Notes under the pieces: generated by a model
The model's database searches: none
What the model was told of the DNA's origin: nothing
The model's input: only the letters and a program-made list of their open reading frames with translations
From: Sceloporus undulatus
Lineage: Eukaryota; Chordata; Lepidosauria; Squamata; Phrynosomatidae
Direction of reading: 5' to 3'
DNA length: 64,000 nt
NCBI RefSeq assembly: GCF_019175285.1
Contig: NC_056524.1
Span: 169,737,766-169,801,765, forward strand
In this document: piece by piece, positions 19,011 through 30,002 of the stretch
How the letters are laid out: each line of letters starts with the position of its first letter
How positions within the stretch are numbered: position 1 is the first letter of the stretch
Position numbers and translations under genes: made by a program

Positions 19011-20386
19011 CATTTAAAATACCTGTACTTGGAATGTCAATAGCCCAAACTTCGAGGGGAGGGTCGTTCTTTGCAAACCCGCACCCCTACCACCTTTGAC
19101 TATATTTCTCAGCATAGGCTATAATGCGGAGGTGTCACGAAAACTGAGTCTAGCAATATCTGGAAGGCCACAAGTTGCTCTTCCTTCTTGTATATCCAGC
19201 TGGAGATATTGTCACTTAGCGACAGAGGAAATGTTTTCCATCATAGAAGGCCCATGTCTGGCATTTCCAGTGAGAAGGGTCTTGCTGATCTTGGATTTTG
19301 AAAAGCTGCTATCCTTCAGGAGGTATCACTGGAAAGTGACTATTATTCCCAGACTTCTCTAGTCTGCATTGCTGGGTGGACAATCCAGTGGGCCCAGAAA
19401 AGTCATTTTTCAGCACTCTGCTCTGACTTAGATGGACCAACATCCAACTTGTTGTAAGGCAAAAGGTTCCTGTGTTCATATTTCCCCCTGAGAAAAAGGA
19501 TAGGAAAATTTATTTAAAACTAAAATGGCACTGAAAACTTGTAACTCACTTTGGAATAGAAGATGTTGAGATGGGATATAGGGGAAGGAGTCACTTAGGA
19601 CTCTATAGGAAAGCCTGTGTATGTATGTAAGTGAGTGAGAGAACGAGAAGGCATTCATTGCTATTCCCCAACTGGGTACTCTCCAAAAGTTTGACTAAAG
19701 CTCCCTTCATTCCTAGCCACTATTCCCCATACTGGAAAAGGATGATGGGAACTGTAACCCAGTGTGAATGGTACAGTACTTACTGTTTGGGGGAAAGTTG
19801 ATACTTGTCTTTTGATACATTTCAGATGAAGCGCTTATTTCTACATCTGTACAAAATCAAAGGCTCGGCTTCTTTTTTGTACTTGGAGATGGTAATTTAT
19901 AACTTTACTATTTTGTATTTATTGATAATATTTCAGAACAAATATAAGTATATATATATTATATGTTTGTTATCTAAGATTATATTTTATATGCTGTTTT
20001 GTGATGATGGTGAGGAGAATTAAAAATGAATGCTCACTGGTGGTGGGAATAAATTTTTCATTTGAACAACCAAAGTAGTCTCATTGCGAGCTTGATGTAT
20101 ACAGAGGAAGTTCTGCATGCAAAGAGAAGAATTCCTTACATGCACAGAGGTACCTTTGGATGCCATTTCATGTGGCAAAATTCTGCTGGGTTTGATATAT
20201 ACCAGCAAAATCTGTTTGCGGTATTATTTTAATTAATTCTAATGAGACTTCCTTTTCAGTATGCATGTTTAGTACTTTGCAAAAGGGTGCGATACAAGCA
20301 GTCTCAGAGCTTCTTACTTCTAACTTGCTACTTTGACAGAGAAGGCACAATGTTTTTAAAAGTAGTCTAGCCTGGTTTAGTAGTTT
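19011..20386. other. Intergenic; AT-rich, 3'UTR-like tract at 19800-20060
   Basis: 19800-20060 is AT-rich with TTTTTTGTACTTGGAGATGG, TATTTATTGATAATATTTC and an AATAAA at 20048-20053, giving the look of a gene's 3' end on the + strand. No coding exon is visible near it. It could be a processed-copy remnant or chance. Confidence 0.3.
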
Positions 20387-20700
20387 GAGCCACTGTAGTG
20401 CAGTGGTTTGATCATTGGACTATGGCTCTGGAGACAAGGGTTTGAATCCCTGCTTACCTATGGCCCTGGACAAGTCGTACTCTCTACATGTGGTGTAGTG
20501 GTTTGAGTGTTGGACTATGACTCTGAGGACCAGGGTTCAAATCCCTGCTCAGCCATGGAAACCTGCTGGGTGACCTTGGGAAAGTCACACTCTCTCAGCC
20601 TCAGAGGATGGCAATGGCAACCCCGCTCTGAAGAAACTTGCCAAGAAAACCCTGTGATAGGGTTGCGTAAGTTGGAATTGACTTGATAGCACAACAACAA
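20387..20700 (+). mobile_element. Sauria-type SINE with duplicated head
   Basis: A partial head (20387-20478) is followed by a second, complete copy (about 20490-20700) with TGGTTTGAGTGTTGGACTATG, CCAGGGTTCAAATCC, the BovB-like tail AAGTTGGAATTGACTTGATAG and an (ACA)n end. Tandem heads are known in tRNA-derived SINEs. Confidence 0.8.
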
Positions 20701-22408
20701 CCTAATACCATGCCTCACAGCTCCCTTTTGTTTCTGAAAGGAACATCAGGAACTTGCCACTGGAAACTGCCACATTATGTTGTCCCAAGGAATTGTAGGA
20801 GATTATAATGGAAGCTGTGCAGTGCTCATTGGAGTACATTTGCCAGTCTTCTTCTGCTACTGCTTGTCTGCTCACCTTTCCTTGGTTTATAATAGAAATA
20901 AATAGAAGGAGAAGCTACCTCCTCCTGCCCACCAAAATGGGTAGGAGGGAGAGGAAGATTTATGCAATGGGTTGCCTTAAAATGAAAATGAAGATTAATT
21001 TTCATATCAAATAGGCTAACAATACCCCAGCCAAATGTCTGTGAATTTCACAATATGGTATGGGCAAAGTCTGTTAATTTTTTACAAAAAGAATAACCAG
21101 TTAATGAAGACCTTCTTAATGGCCTAGGGCCTCTGCTTTTTAAAATGGAGTACCAGTTTTAGCACTCATGCTAATGCTAAATAAAAATAAAACAAAACCT
21201 TGTTACTTCATTTTGTTTCATCCATGATGTTAGAGTGGTTGATGCTACAGTTATGAGTTATGTATTCAATGTGCAGAAGAACACATAAATGTTAATCAGG
21301 GGTCTCCTGAGACCCTTGCAAATGTCAAGTGTTCCACAACATTTCAGAATGACTGGTTTGCATGCTCAGAAGCTACTGTATTTTCATTTGTCCTCTCCCA
21401 AAGCAATTCTGTACCATGTGTTTCCATTGCAGATGTGTCTTAAATCAATGGCAAGTTCACTACGGGCTTCAGAGAGAATTAGAGAGTGCTCAGTTAAGTA
21501 AATGACTGTACAAATGACATTCCAGTCCTGTATGTTTGAGCATATAAATACATATTCCTCTCCCAACCAAAGCAATGCAACCTGTTTGTGGACCTTTCTC
21601 ACTTAACAAGGAAACAGCTTCACTGCTCTACAAAGGTTCCCAGTTTGTTTCAAACATGATATATGGCACTAATCAAAACCCGGATGAGGGTTAAATGGCA
21701 AACACACTGATGAAGAACTGTGTTGTTTCATTCTCAGGGATCTGATTGAACAGGATGAGATTAATGCATTATTGGTGATGTTTTGCAGAGTTCAGAGGAA
21801 GAGTGGAGTTTGCACCTGGAGCCTGCAGACCAAGGGACTTATGGATACAGGACAGGGGGAAACCCCAGTATCAACATACTGAGACTTTTAGAGTGCATTA
21901 AAAACTCTGGCAAGTTACACTCCCTCCATATAGCGATATGGCAGGCATTTCAGCATGGGAGGGAGGGAGTGAACCTATGTGCCTTGGTGGCTGAAGAACA
22001 TGCAAGTGAGCAGTGGCAGCTGGTGGGTTCCGTGCCAGTATTTGTGTATGTGTTTGAGTCCACTTCAGGCTTCAGTCTGAATTTTAGACACAATCAAAGG
22101 TCCTCAACCTCACCCCCAAAATACATTCAGTGTCTACAGTAGCTGATTTAAACTTTGGACTAAAATCTGGAGAGGGTTCACTGTCCCACTGATGTGGGAG
22201 GCAGGAGTGATCTCTGGGGACAAGATGTTGGGAAGTGGTGTAGCAGTAGTAGAAGACATACAAAAACGTGTGTGCTTGAAGGCACGTGTGGGGTCTGCAA
22301 TGGCTGGGTTGTTGGGAATGACCCATTGCTACAAGGTGGATCTTTCCCTTATGTCGGCCTTTCTGTCTGTTTGCAGTAGTGATTTTTAAAGGGTAGGTGT
22401 CCACTGAA
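20701..22408. other. No recognisable feature
   Basis: Single-copy-looking DNA. The 119-residue plus frame at 21783-22142 has no recognisable domain. Confidence 0.35.
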
Positions 22409-22571
22409 AGCCAGTGTGGTGTACTGGTTTGAGTGTTGGACGTCCAATCTGGAGATCAAGGTTTGATTCCCCACTTAAGCAAAAAACCCCACTGGGTGAT
22501 GTTGGGCAAATCACACTTACTCAGCCTCAGAGGATGACAATGGGAGACCCTCTCTGAAGAAACTTGCCAAG
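22409..22571 (+). mobile_element. Sauria-type SINE, truncated and fused to another repeat
   Basis: AGCCAGTGTGGTGTACTGG and CTCAGCCTCAGAGGATGACA identify the head and body. At CTTGCCAAG (about 22571) it stops and the sequence continues as the second hammerhead-type subfamily without a gap. Confidence 0.75.
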
Positions 22572-22740
22572 CCTGCAGATAGCCCTCCCTACCATCTGAA
22601 CTAAGACCAGAAACAGAAAATGCAAGCCTATGACTAACATCTTCACTTTCTTTCTCCTGTTTGCCTGATGACGAAGCCAGGCAATAAAGGTATCATTGCT
22701 TAGGTGTTATCGGATTTGCTATAAGGCAACATGGCTAACC
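22571..22740 (+). repeat. Hammerhead-type dispersed repeat, second subfamily
   Basis: 22571-22682 closely matches 11848-11957 (GCCTGCAGATAGCCCTCCC through TTGCCTGATGACGAAGCCAG). It continues with ATAAAGGTATCATTGCTTAG and ends ACATGGCTAACC. Confidence 0.5.

Positions 22741-22795
<55 letters not shown>
22741..22795. repeat. (TA)n(CA)n microsatellite
   Basis: About seven TA units are followed by about twenty CA units, directly after the preceding repeat. Confidence 0.95.
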
Positions 22796-22799
<4 letters not shown>

Positions 22800-23903
22800 C
22801 ATTCAGTACCAAGATCACTCAATAATATGTTGTTACTTGGAAAATAAATTACCCTTTCCTGCTGCAATTTTGAGAATTGCAGCTCAGAGGGAACAAGGAG
22901 GTCTAAGGATGTTGCAGTGATAGATGACACCACTTGCCCAGTTAATAAAAAAGTCTCAGTGCTTCTTTCTTGGCTCCACCCCCCTCTGCCTACCTGCCTG
23001 CCATCCGCTCTGAAAACATTAGTTGAAATTCTGCAAGGAGAGTTAGAGGAAGGATTAGCTTGTTTCTTCTTCACATTGCAGGTGTTACCACTGGGAAGGC
23101 CCTGTCTCTGGCAGTGGCAACACTAGGGAAGTGCTAGGGAGTTCAGAGGGAAGTATCACCTGGCAGATTGGCACACCAGGAGGCTGGCATGGCTATTGGG
23201 CAAGTGTGAAAGGGTACTTTCCTACTTGCCCAGCATCAGCACCGGGCACTAAACAGACTTTCCAAAAGCTGCACCGCTGCACCTCTCAGTGGCAGCACCT
23301 GCTGGGAGTGGTAGTGCCTTCAATCCTGTATTGCAGTAGCTCTGAAGGCTAGGAGAGGGATGGTCTGGCAGGGTGGGGGTGCACAAGGCAGTTCACCCAC
23401 CCACTCACATTGGCTGACACCAACTTTAGTGATGCAACTGATCTCTGGTAGCCAGTTATCTCACTTCAGTTGGTAGAAGAACCCCTAGGAAGTTTTTCAC
23501 TAAAAATCTCAAGGTACAGGTAAGTACCTATGGAGACAGACTAAACTGTTAAGGGTTTTAAGGGCAAACCCAGAGCTTTGAATTGGGCCTAAAAATGAAC
23601 TGGAAATCAGGACAGTTGACATAGCACAGTCACAATGCTAAAGACCTAATAAGTCAAATGGCAATTATATTCTGTGGATGTATATTAGGTTTAGCATTAT
23701 GGTGAGCATATTTTTTTAATCTAAAGGCACAAACAATTAAGGTTGTGCACAAACCTCCTTGCACTGAACAGGAGCTGAACAAGAGCACAGAATTCTCAGA
23801 TTGGCATCTCCTATACTCAATAATTTCAATGTGGTTTGCAGTGCATCTGGGAATAACACAGAATATTTTTTTAAGTATTCTGCAATATAATTGTCTTGTG
23901 TTA
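22796..23903. other. No recognisable feature
   Basis: Intergenic, no convincing gene or repeat. Confidence 0.35.
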
Positions 23904-24280
23904 TACACTCTTCCCTCCACATTTGCTGGGGTTAGGAGCACAGGACCCCTGTGAATGTGGAAAAACTGCAAATAACAAAAACCCTTGTTTTTACCTGAGA
24001 GAAAACCTCTCTAGGAATCCAAACATTGACCATAGAATTGAGCTAGAGGAGATACAAATGCCTAGTAGTGTTCTCTCCAGGCATCTCTATAAGTCCTTCA
24101 GTGCAACCTTAGGTTGATGTTGACCATAGAGTTGCCCTGGAGGACCTAAATATTCCTGAAGAGAACATATTAATAAAATCTGTGGGGGGGGAAAGGCAAA
24201 CGATTTATACGATCGGAAGAGAAACCAGAGTATAATCAAATCTGCAAAGTCAAAGCTGCAAATGTGGAGGGACAAGTGTA
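23904..24280. mobile_element. TIR MITE ('TACACTTGTCCCTC'), second copy
   Basis: The termini TACACTCTTCCCTCCACAT and TGTGGAGGGACAAGTGTA are inverted repeats. The interior matches the 18658-19010 copy (CTCTCTAGGAATCC, GGAGGACCTAAATATTCC). Confidence 0.7.
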
Positions 24281-24288
24281 TTTAATTG

Positions 24289-24526
24289 TACAGTTGGCCT
24301 TCCACATCCATTGATTCTTCATCCACAGACTCAACCATCCATGGCTTGAAAATATTAAATATATATATATAAATTCCAAAAAGCAAATGTTGATTTTGCA
24401 GTTTTATATCAGGGACACCATTTCCCCATGCCATTGTATTTAATGGGACTTGAACATCAATGGATTTTGGTATCCATGCTTGGAGTCCTGGAACCAAACC
24501 ACAGCAGATACCAAGGGCCCACTGTA
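24289..24526. mobile_element. Tigger-like TIR MITE, complete
   Basis: It starts TACAGTTGGCCTTCCACATC and ends in the complement of TACAGTGGGCCCTTGGTATC, 238 bp with TA at both ends. The right half matches the arms at 2371 and 3660. It sits eight bases after the preceding MITE. Confidence 0.7.
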
Positions 24527-25240
24527 TGTCTACAAAAGTTAATATGTACTTATATTTGTATGTTTGTCTGTATTCTCCCCCTTCTCCTGTCTGTCTATCT
24601 CTGTAGTATGTGTTCCATTCTCTCCCACTGAACTCCAGTGCTTTTAACTATGACTAATTGTGGACTTCTAGGCGGAATGCTATTGGACTTGTAAGTGGAC
24701 TTGTGTCTGTAAGAAACAGATCTGCAAAGAATTGCAATTGCAAAATGGACACAGAATTGCAAAATAGAAATAGAACTGCAAGGATACACAATGTCCCTAT
24801 GCAGTAGAGGGCTGCTGTTACATAACTATGACCCTGTAAAGACTGGCTTGAAAGGCTGGCCTGGGGGTGGAGTCAGGGCATCGCATCCAGAGGACGCATG
24901 CCCTGATTCTGCCCCCAGGGTGCCATGATGCCATTCATGTTCACTGCTTCACACGGTTCATGGTGTCATGACGCTCCTCCAGTGCTGTGGCCATATGATG
25001 CAGCGCCGAAGGAGCGCCATATAGCCATGCTGCCATGGGTATAGCACCCTTTTGAGGGCCGTGGCATGAGGTTTCCATGGCCATGATCCAGCTAGGAAAG
25101 GGGTGGCATCCCACCACACTTTCAGGGTGGTGTGTTGAGCCCCTATGTAGCAGAACTGGCAAATGGAATGTCCCATTATACATCTTTGCAATTCATTAAC
25201 TGGGTTTCTTAACACCTCTGCTTAAGTGCACACAAATTTA
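24527..25240. other. Intergenic with a GC-rich hairpin at 24863-24916
   Basis: GGGGGTGGAGTCAGGGCATC (from 24863) pairs with ATGCCCTGATTCTGCCCCC (ending 24916), with three bases between. The GC-rich tract 24840-25140 is unlike its surroundings and may be a mobile element remnant. Confidence 0.4.
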
Positions 25241-27724
25241 TGTTGAGTGAAAGTCCATACAGGATTCCAACCATTTTTTTTTAGTATGTGTATGTGTGTG
25301 CATGTTTATGTGTGTATGCACATGCATGTCTTTGTATTCCTCATAGTTAAATGTCAAATATAATATCTGAAAAAATTGGAATTTCAAGCAGTGAACAGTG
25401 TCTTGTAGTCTGGCCCTTAGTGAGTTGTGCATCAGACTGAAACTGGTATCTAAAAATATAATTTGAATAGCACAGGGTTTACTCTTGTCCAAGTGGCAGG
25501 AAAACTTTGCAAGATGAGTTCCACTGAATTGCTGCCCCCTTTTTTCAATTGAATAAGCTCAGTATTTTTTCTTTCTTTTTTTCTTTCTTTTTAAGAAACT
25601 GATACTTGCCTTGTTGAGGTTTCCTCGCTCCTCAGCTTTCAGGCCTTTGTCTGGATTAAAGAATGCACAACCTAAAAACCATGAATCTTGGATCCCTCCC
25701 TCCACCATCCTCTTTCTCCTCCTCCTTCTCCCCAGACTCAGTTTGCAGTAGGTAGATTTATGGCACCTCCCTTTTCTCTACATTCTCTCACTGCCCCTTT
25801 GCAAACAAAGAAAGGCTTCTGGGCCAAAAGGTGATTGTCATGCTAACTGATGTCAGCAGGGGCCCATTCCCCAGCCAGCAAAAAGGGGGCTATTGAGGCA
25901 ATTTGTAGAACAAAAGAAATTTGGTTATGGGAGAACAAAAGCACAAGCCCCCTGCCTCTTCTCCCCCACAGCCAGCAGAAAAGGCAACCATGCCAAACAG
26001 CCTGAGCTGGCATCTCTCTCTGCTTGAGATTGTTCTTCCAGACCCTCCCTTTGGAAGAGGGGGGCTTTCCACTGATACCCCCCATGCTTCAAGGGTCATA
26101 CAAAATGAGGTGCCCTGCTTCTCTAAGGTGGCCTGCCAGGAGGCTGTTTTTGGCTCATTCTCTCAATCCAAAGTGAGAAGAAGAGGATCTCTAAGCTCTG
26201 GACTGAAGTCAAAATGTAATGAAGAGATAGCAGAGTCTTGATGGGATGTTTGTGGCAGAGGAGAGATGCAATAGCTTGGCTCCTTGACAAGACCAGGCTC
26301 TTCTGAATGGGTGGTGTTTGATTTCTCTCTTGTCTTAGAGGGAAAGAAGAGCTGGGAGAATAGTTCAGGCATGGGAAGGTCGTCCCACAAACAAGGTTTG
26401 TTGTCTTTCTCACCCCACTACATTCCCAGCATCCCAAGTGCCTGGCTGAAAAGCCTCCTGGCCTTTAAACACATTTACTGAAATACAAATCCCATAGGTC
26501 ACTGTGGAATGTATTTCTAAGCAAGCATGTTTAGAATCAGGCCATTAAAGAAAAGGTTATTTAAATGATGAATGTATCCAGTGGTGGCTAGTGACCTGGA
26601 AAAAATGGGTGGGTCACTGGGTCACCAGTCATTAGCCCACCTGCGCACACCCAAAGCTTGCCCCCCAAACCTCTGTCTCTTTTTTCTACTTGGCCTCATA
26701 GGTGTGGTTACACTCTACCAACTGCCTTTTGCCTTTTTGCCAATTCTCTTGGCAATGAGCTGAACTACTGAAGCAGATGATGTGAAGCAAAGACGCTTGG
26801 AGTGTTTGCGCACTGCTCTGGTCCCTACACTTTTTACTGGTATGCGGAACAGTTTCTTGGTCACCAGGGAGTTACATGTTTGTGATGCTGGGAGAATCTC
26901 CTGGAGCAGGGAATACCAAAAGAATAGAAAGACCATTTATATGAAACAAAGGCAGTCTCAAAGGAAGACAAGCCACTGACCATGGTGCTGAAAGAAGAGA
27001 GCCACTCCAGGGAGCTTTTACATCAAGCTGTTGTACATGTGGCAGAGTAATCCCAGTAGCTACCTGTCACTTGTCATGGGCTGACAGCATCTATTTGTAC
27101 ATACAAATGCAGATCTTGCATAGGAGAGTCAATTGCTTGCATCCGTAACCTGTGTCACTTTTCTATAGAAGATTCTTTTGGACATTGTGTTGCATTACAA
27201 ATCCTTTCAGATTCTGGCTTCTCATTCCACAGCATACATTCTGCACACATGATGGTCACATTTTAAAAACAAACAAAAACACTTTCAAAATGTCAGCAGC
27301 TCTATTTACCTACAGCCCGCCTCTACATGCAGTTAGTGCTTTGGAACCAAACTGAAATAGTAACTTTTTAAAATGGGAGAAAAAAAGATATGGCCTGGAC
27401 ATCTGACAGGATGGAAATTTGGCTCTCCAATTGTGTTTCACTCACTTGGTCAACCTACGTGCTGAGAATGGAAGAGCTTTTGCATTTGGAGAGAGAGAAA
27501 ACCCCTTTCATTAAGCCTATGGGTTCTATAACTTCAAGTGGACTGCTTATCATATCCATCCTACTGCCAAACAGCCTCCATCCTTTTTGTTTTCATGGAC
27601 TGCATCCATGAGTTATGTATGCTGTCCCAAGATATGGTGCTCTAGCAGAAGAACAGTAGTAGAACAGGGATAGTTCAGGTTTGGCTACTGGATTCTACCA
27701 CAGGCTGCATTTCACCTGCCACTG
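25241..27724. other. No recognisable gene; single-copy intergenic DNA
   Basis: Contains a CTTT-rich run near 25565-25593. The overlapping frames at 25840-26440 reflect a GC-richer patch and show no domain. Confidence 0.35.
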
Positions 27725-29300
27725 TTGCTGTCATGTACCTCCAAAACTCAAAAGGATGCCAGTTGGGTGTAGAGGATGTCCATTTCTGGTTTTCTTAAAA
27801 CCACTTATAGAACTTAAAACAAGGTGCTTTGGTAGTGGGTGCCTTCTTTTAGAATCAAATCACATTTTCCAAAGGCTTTGGGGAATGCAATTCTGCATTA
27901 AGGCAGCTGTCTGAAGGTAATCTGCTCTGCCACTTTGCTGACAGCGATCAGGGCTCTGGGGGGCAATNNNNNNNNNNAAAAAGGCCAAGGAGACATGTGT
28001 TAGTTACCCCTTATATAGGGAAAACTGGCATCTCTGATGCATTTTGTGGTTATAAATGGCAACCAATAAGGAAATGTATGGAAGTTAGTTGTTTGCCATA
28101 CTAGCAGAGCAATTGTTTGCTATCGTGTGGGACACTGTATTAATGGGGAGGAAAATGGGCACTAAACTTTCATGAAATATTTCCCCCCAACAACTTAGAT
28201 ATTTACAACTATATATTACAACTATATTTTTCTGTGCAAGAAAATCAGAAACCTCAAACTAGTTTTTTTTTTTAAAAAAATATATTTTAAAGAACTCGCA
28301 GTACTAGCATGAGTGAATCTCACTGACTAGCAGCCTCCTCTTTCTATGGGTTTGAGTTTTGGTCTGTATAAGCTGGGGGAAATTTACAACTTTCAGAAAA
28401 ACTGGGCATGTTTTAGCATTTGGAATGCACCTCCACACCCCCTGCTTCTTTGCGGCCACATTATTAGGTTAATCATTGGTTGAACTGGTTGCTATGGTTT
28501 TGGCAGGCCCATAGAAACTTGCTGTCATGTACCTCCAAAACTCAAAAGGATGCCAGTTGGGTGTAGAGGATGTCCATTTCTGGTTTTCTTAAAACCACTT
28601 ATAGAACTTAAAACAAGGTGCTTTGGTAGTGGGTGCCTTCTTTTAGAATCAAATCACATTTTCCAAAGGCTTTGGGGAATGCAATTCTGCATTAAGGCAG
28701 CTGTCTGAAGGTAATCTGCTCTGCCACTTTGCTGACAGCGATCAGGGCTCTGGGGGGCAATAAAAAAGGCCAAGGAGACATGTGTTAGTTACCCCTTATA
28801 TAGGGAAAATTGGCATCTCTGATGCATTTTGTGGTTATAAAAGGCAACCAATAAGGAAATGTATGGAAGTTAGTTGTTTGCCATACTAGCAGAGCAATTG
28901 TTTGCTATCGTGTGGGACACTGTATTAATGGGGAGGAAAATGGGCACTAAACTTTCATGAAATATTTCCCCCCAACAACTTAGATATTTACAACTATATA
29001 TTACAACTATATTTTTCTGTGCAAGAAAATCAGAAACCTCAAACTAGTTTTTTTAAAAAATATATATTTTAAAGAACTCGCAGTACTAGCATGAGTGAAT
29101 CTCACTGACTAGCAGCCTCCTCTTTCTATGGGTTTGAGTTTTGGTCTGTATATGCTGGGGGAAATTAACAACTTTCAGAGAAACTGGGCATGTTTTAGCA
29201 TTTGGAATGCACCTCCACACCCCCTGCTTCTTTGCGGCCACATTATTAGGTTAATCATTGGTTGAACTGGTTGCTATGGTTTTGGCAGGCCCATAGAAAC
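27725..29300 (+). repeat. Tandem duplication of about 0.79 kb beside an assembly gap
   Basis: 27725-28518 and 28519-29300 are the same sequence. The second copy is 12 bases shorter, explained by the run of N and a poly(T) length change. I see only about five substitutions. The first copy contains ten N at 27968-27977 where the second reads straight through (AATAAAAAAGG). Substitutions at this level look like two alleles. Confidence 0.9.
27968..27977. other. Assembly gap (10 N)
   Basis: Ten undefined bases lie inside the first copy of the duplicated block. Confidence 1.
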
Positions 29301-29789
29301 TTTATAATGAAGACTGAAGAATTTCCCCCATTTCTGCGGGCTCAGTGTTTAGTGTGTGATCACTTCTGTTCACCAAGCTGTCCTATAGCCACTGTTATAA
29401 CCATGGTTTCTTTCACCCTTTTTCAAGGATTTGGAACACACCCATTTCTGTGGAGTTTCAGAACCTTGCAAAAATGGCAATACTTTAAAAAAGAAGATAA
29501 CATTTCTCTTCCCATCTTCCCATTCTGAAATGGGATAGGTTTCTTTCTGAAAACAGTGAACCCTAGTTACATCCTTTAATTAAGAAGAAATGTAGAATGT
29601 TTTGGACCCAATCCAGGTAGTTAGGTATGACAAAATCCTCTTGCTTTCCATTTATGACTGAGTCATGACTAAATTTAGATCCCTAGAATACTCACTCTTA
29701 TGCTTACTTGGGAAAAAGGCCCACTGGGTTCAGTCGAACATACTTCTAAGTAGACAAGTATAGCTTTGCATTGTATATGCATAATCTCG
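29301..29789. other. Intergenic; short MITE at 29688-29775
   Basis: 29688-29775 carries TATGCTTACTTGGGAAAAAG and CATACTTCTAAGTAGACAAG, the 'GGACTTACTCC' MITE family. The rest is unclassified. Confidence 0.4.
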
Positions 29790-30002
29790 GGCTGCTGCCA
29801 CACTGCAGAAATAAAGCATTTTGACACCATTTTGATTTCCGTGGCTCAATACTATGGAATTCTGGGATTTATGCATTGGTGGGGGCACCAGAGCTCTCTG
29901 ACAGGGAAGCTAAATATCTCAAATAACTATAGATTCCCTAGCATTGAGTCATGCCAATTAAAGTGGTGTCAACCTGCTTTATTTCTGCAGTGTGGACAAA
30001 CC
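29790..30002. mobile_element. TIR MITE ('CACACTGNAGAAATAA' family), complete
   Basis: The left end GCCACACTGCAGAAATAAAG and right end CTTTATTTCTGCAGTGTGG are near-perfect inverted repeats. The centre holds CTATGGAATTCTGGGATTTA and AGAGCTCTCTGACAGGG. This is the best-preserved member in the window. Confidence 0.75.
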
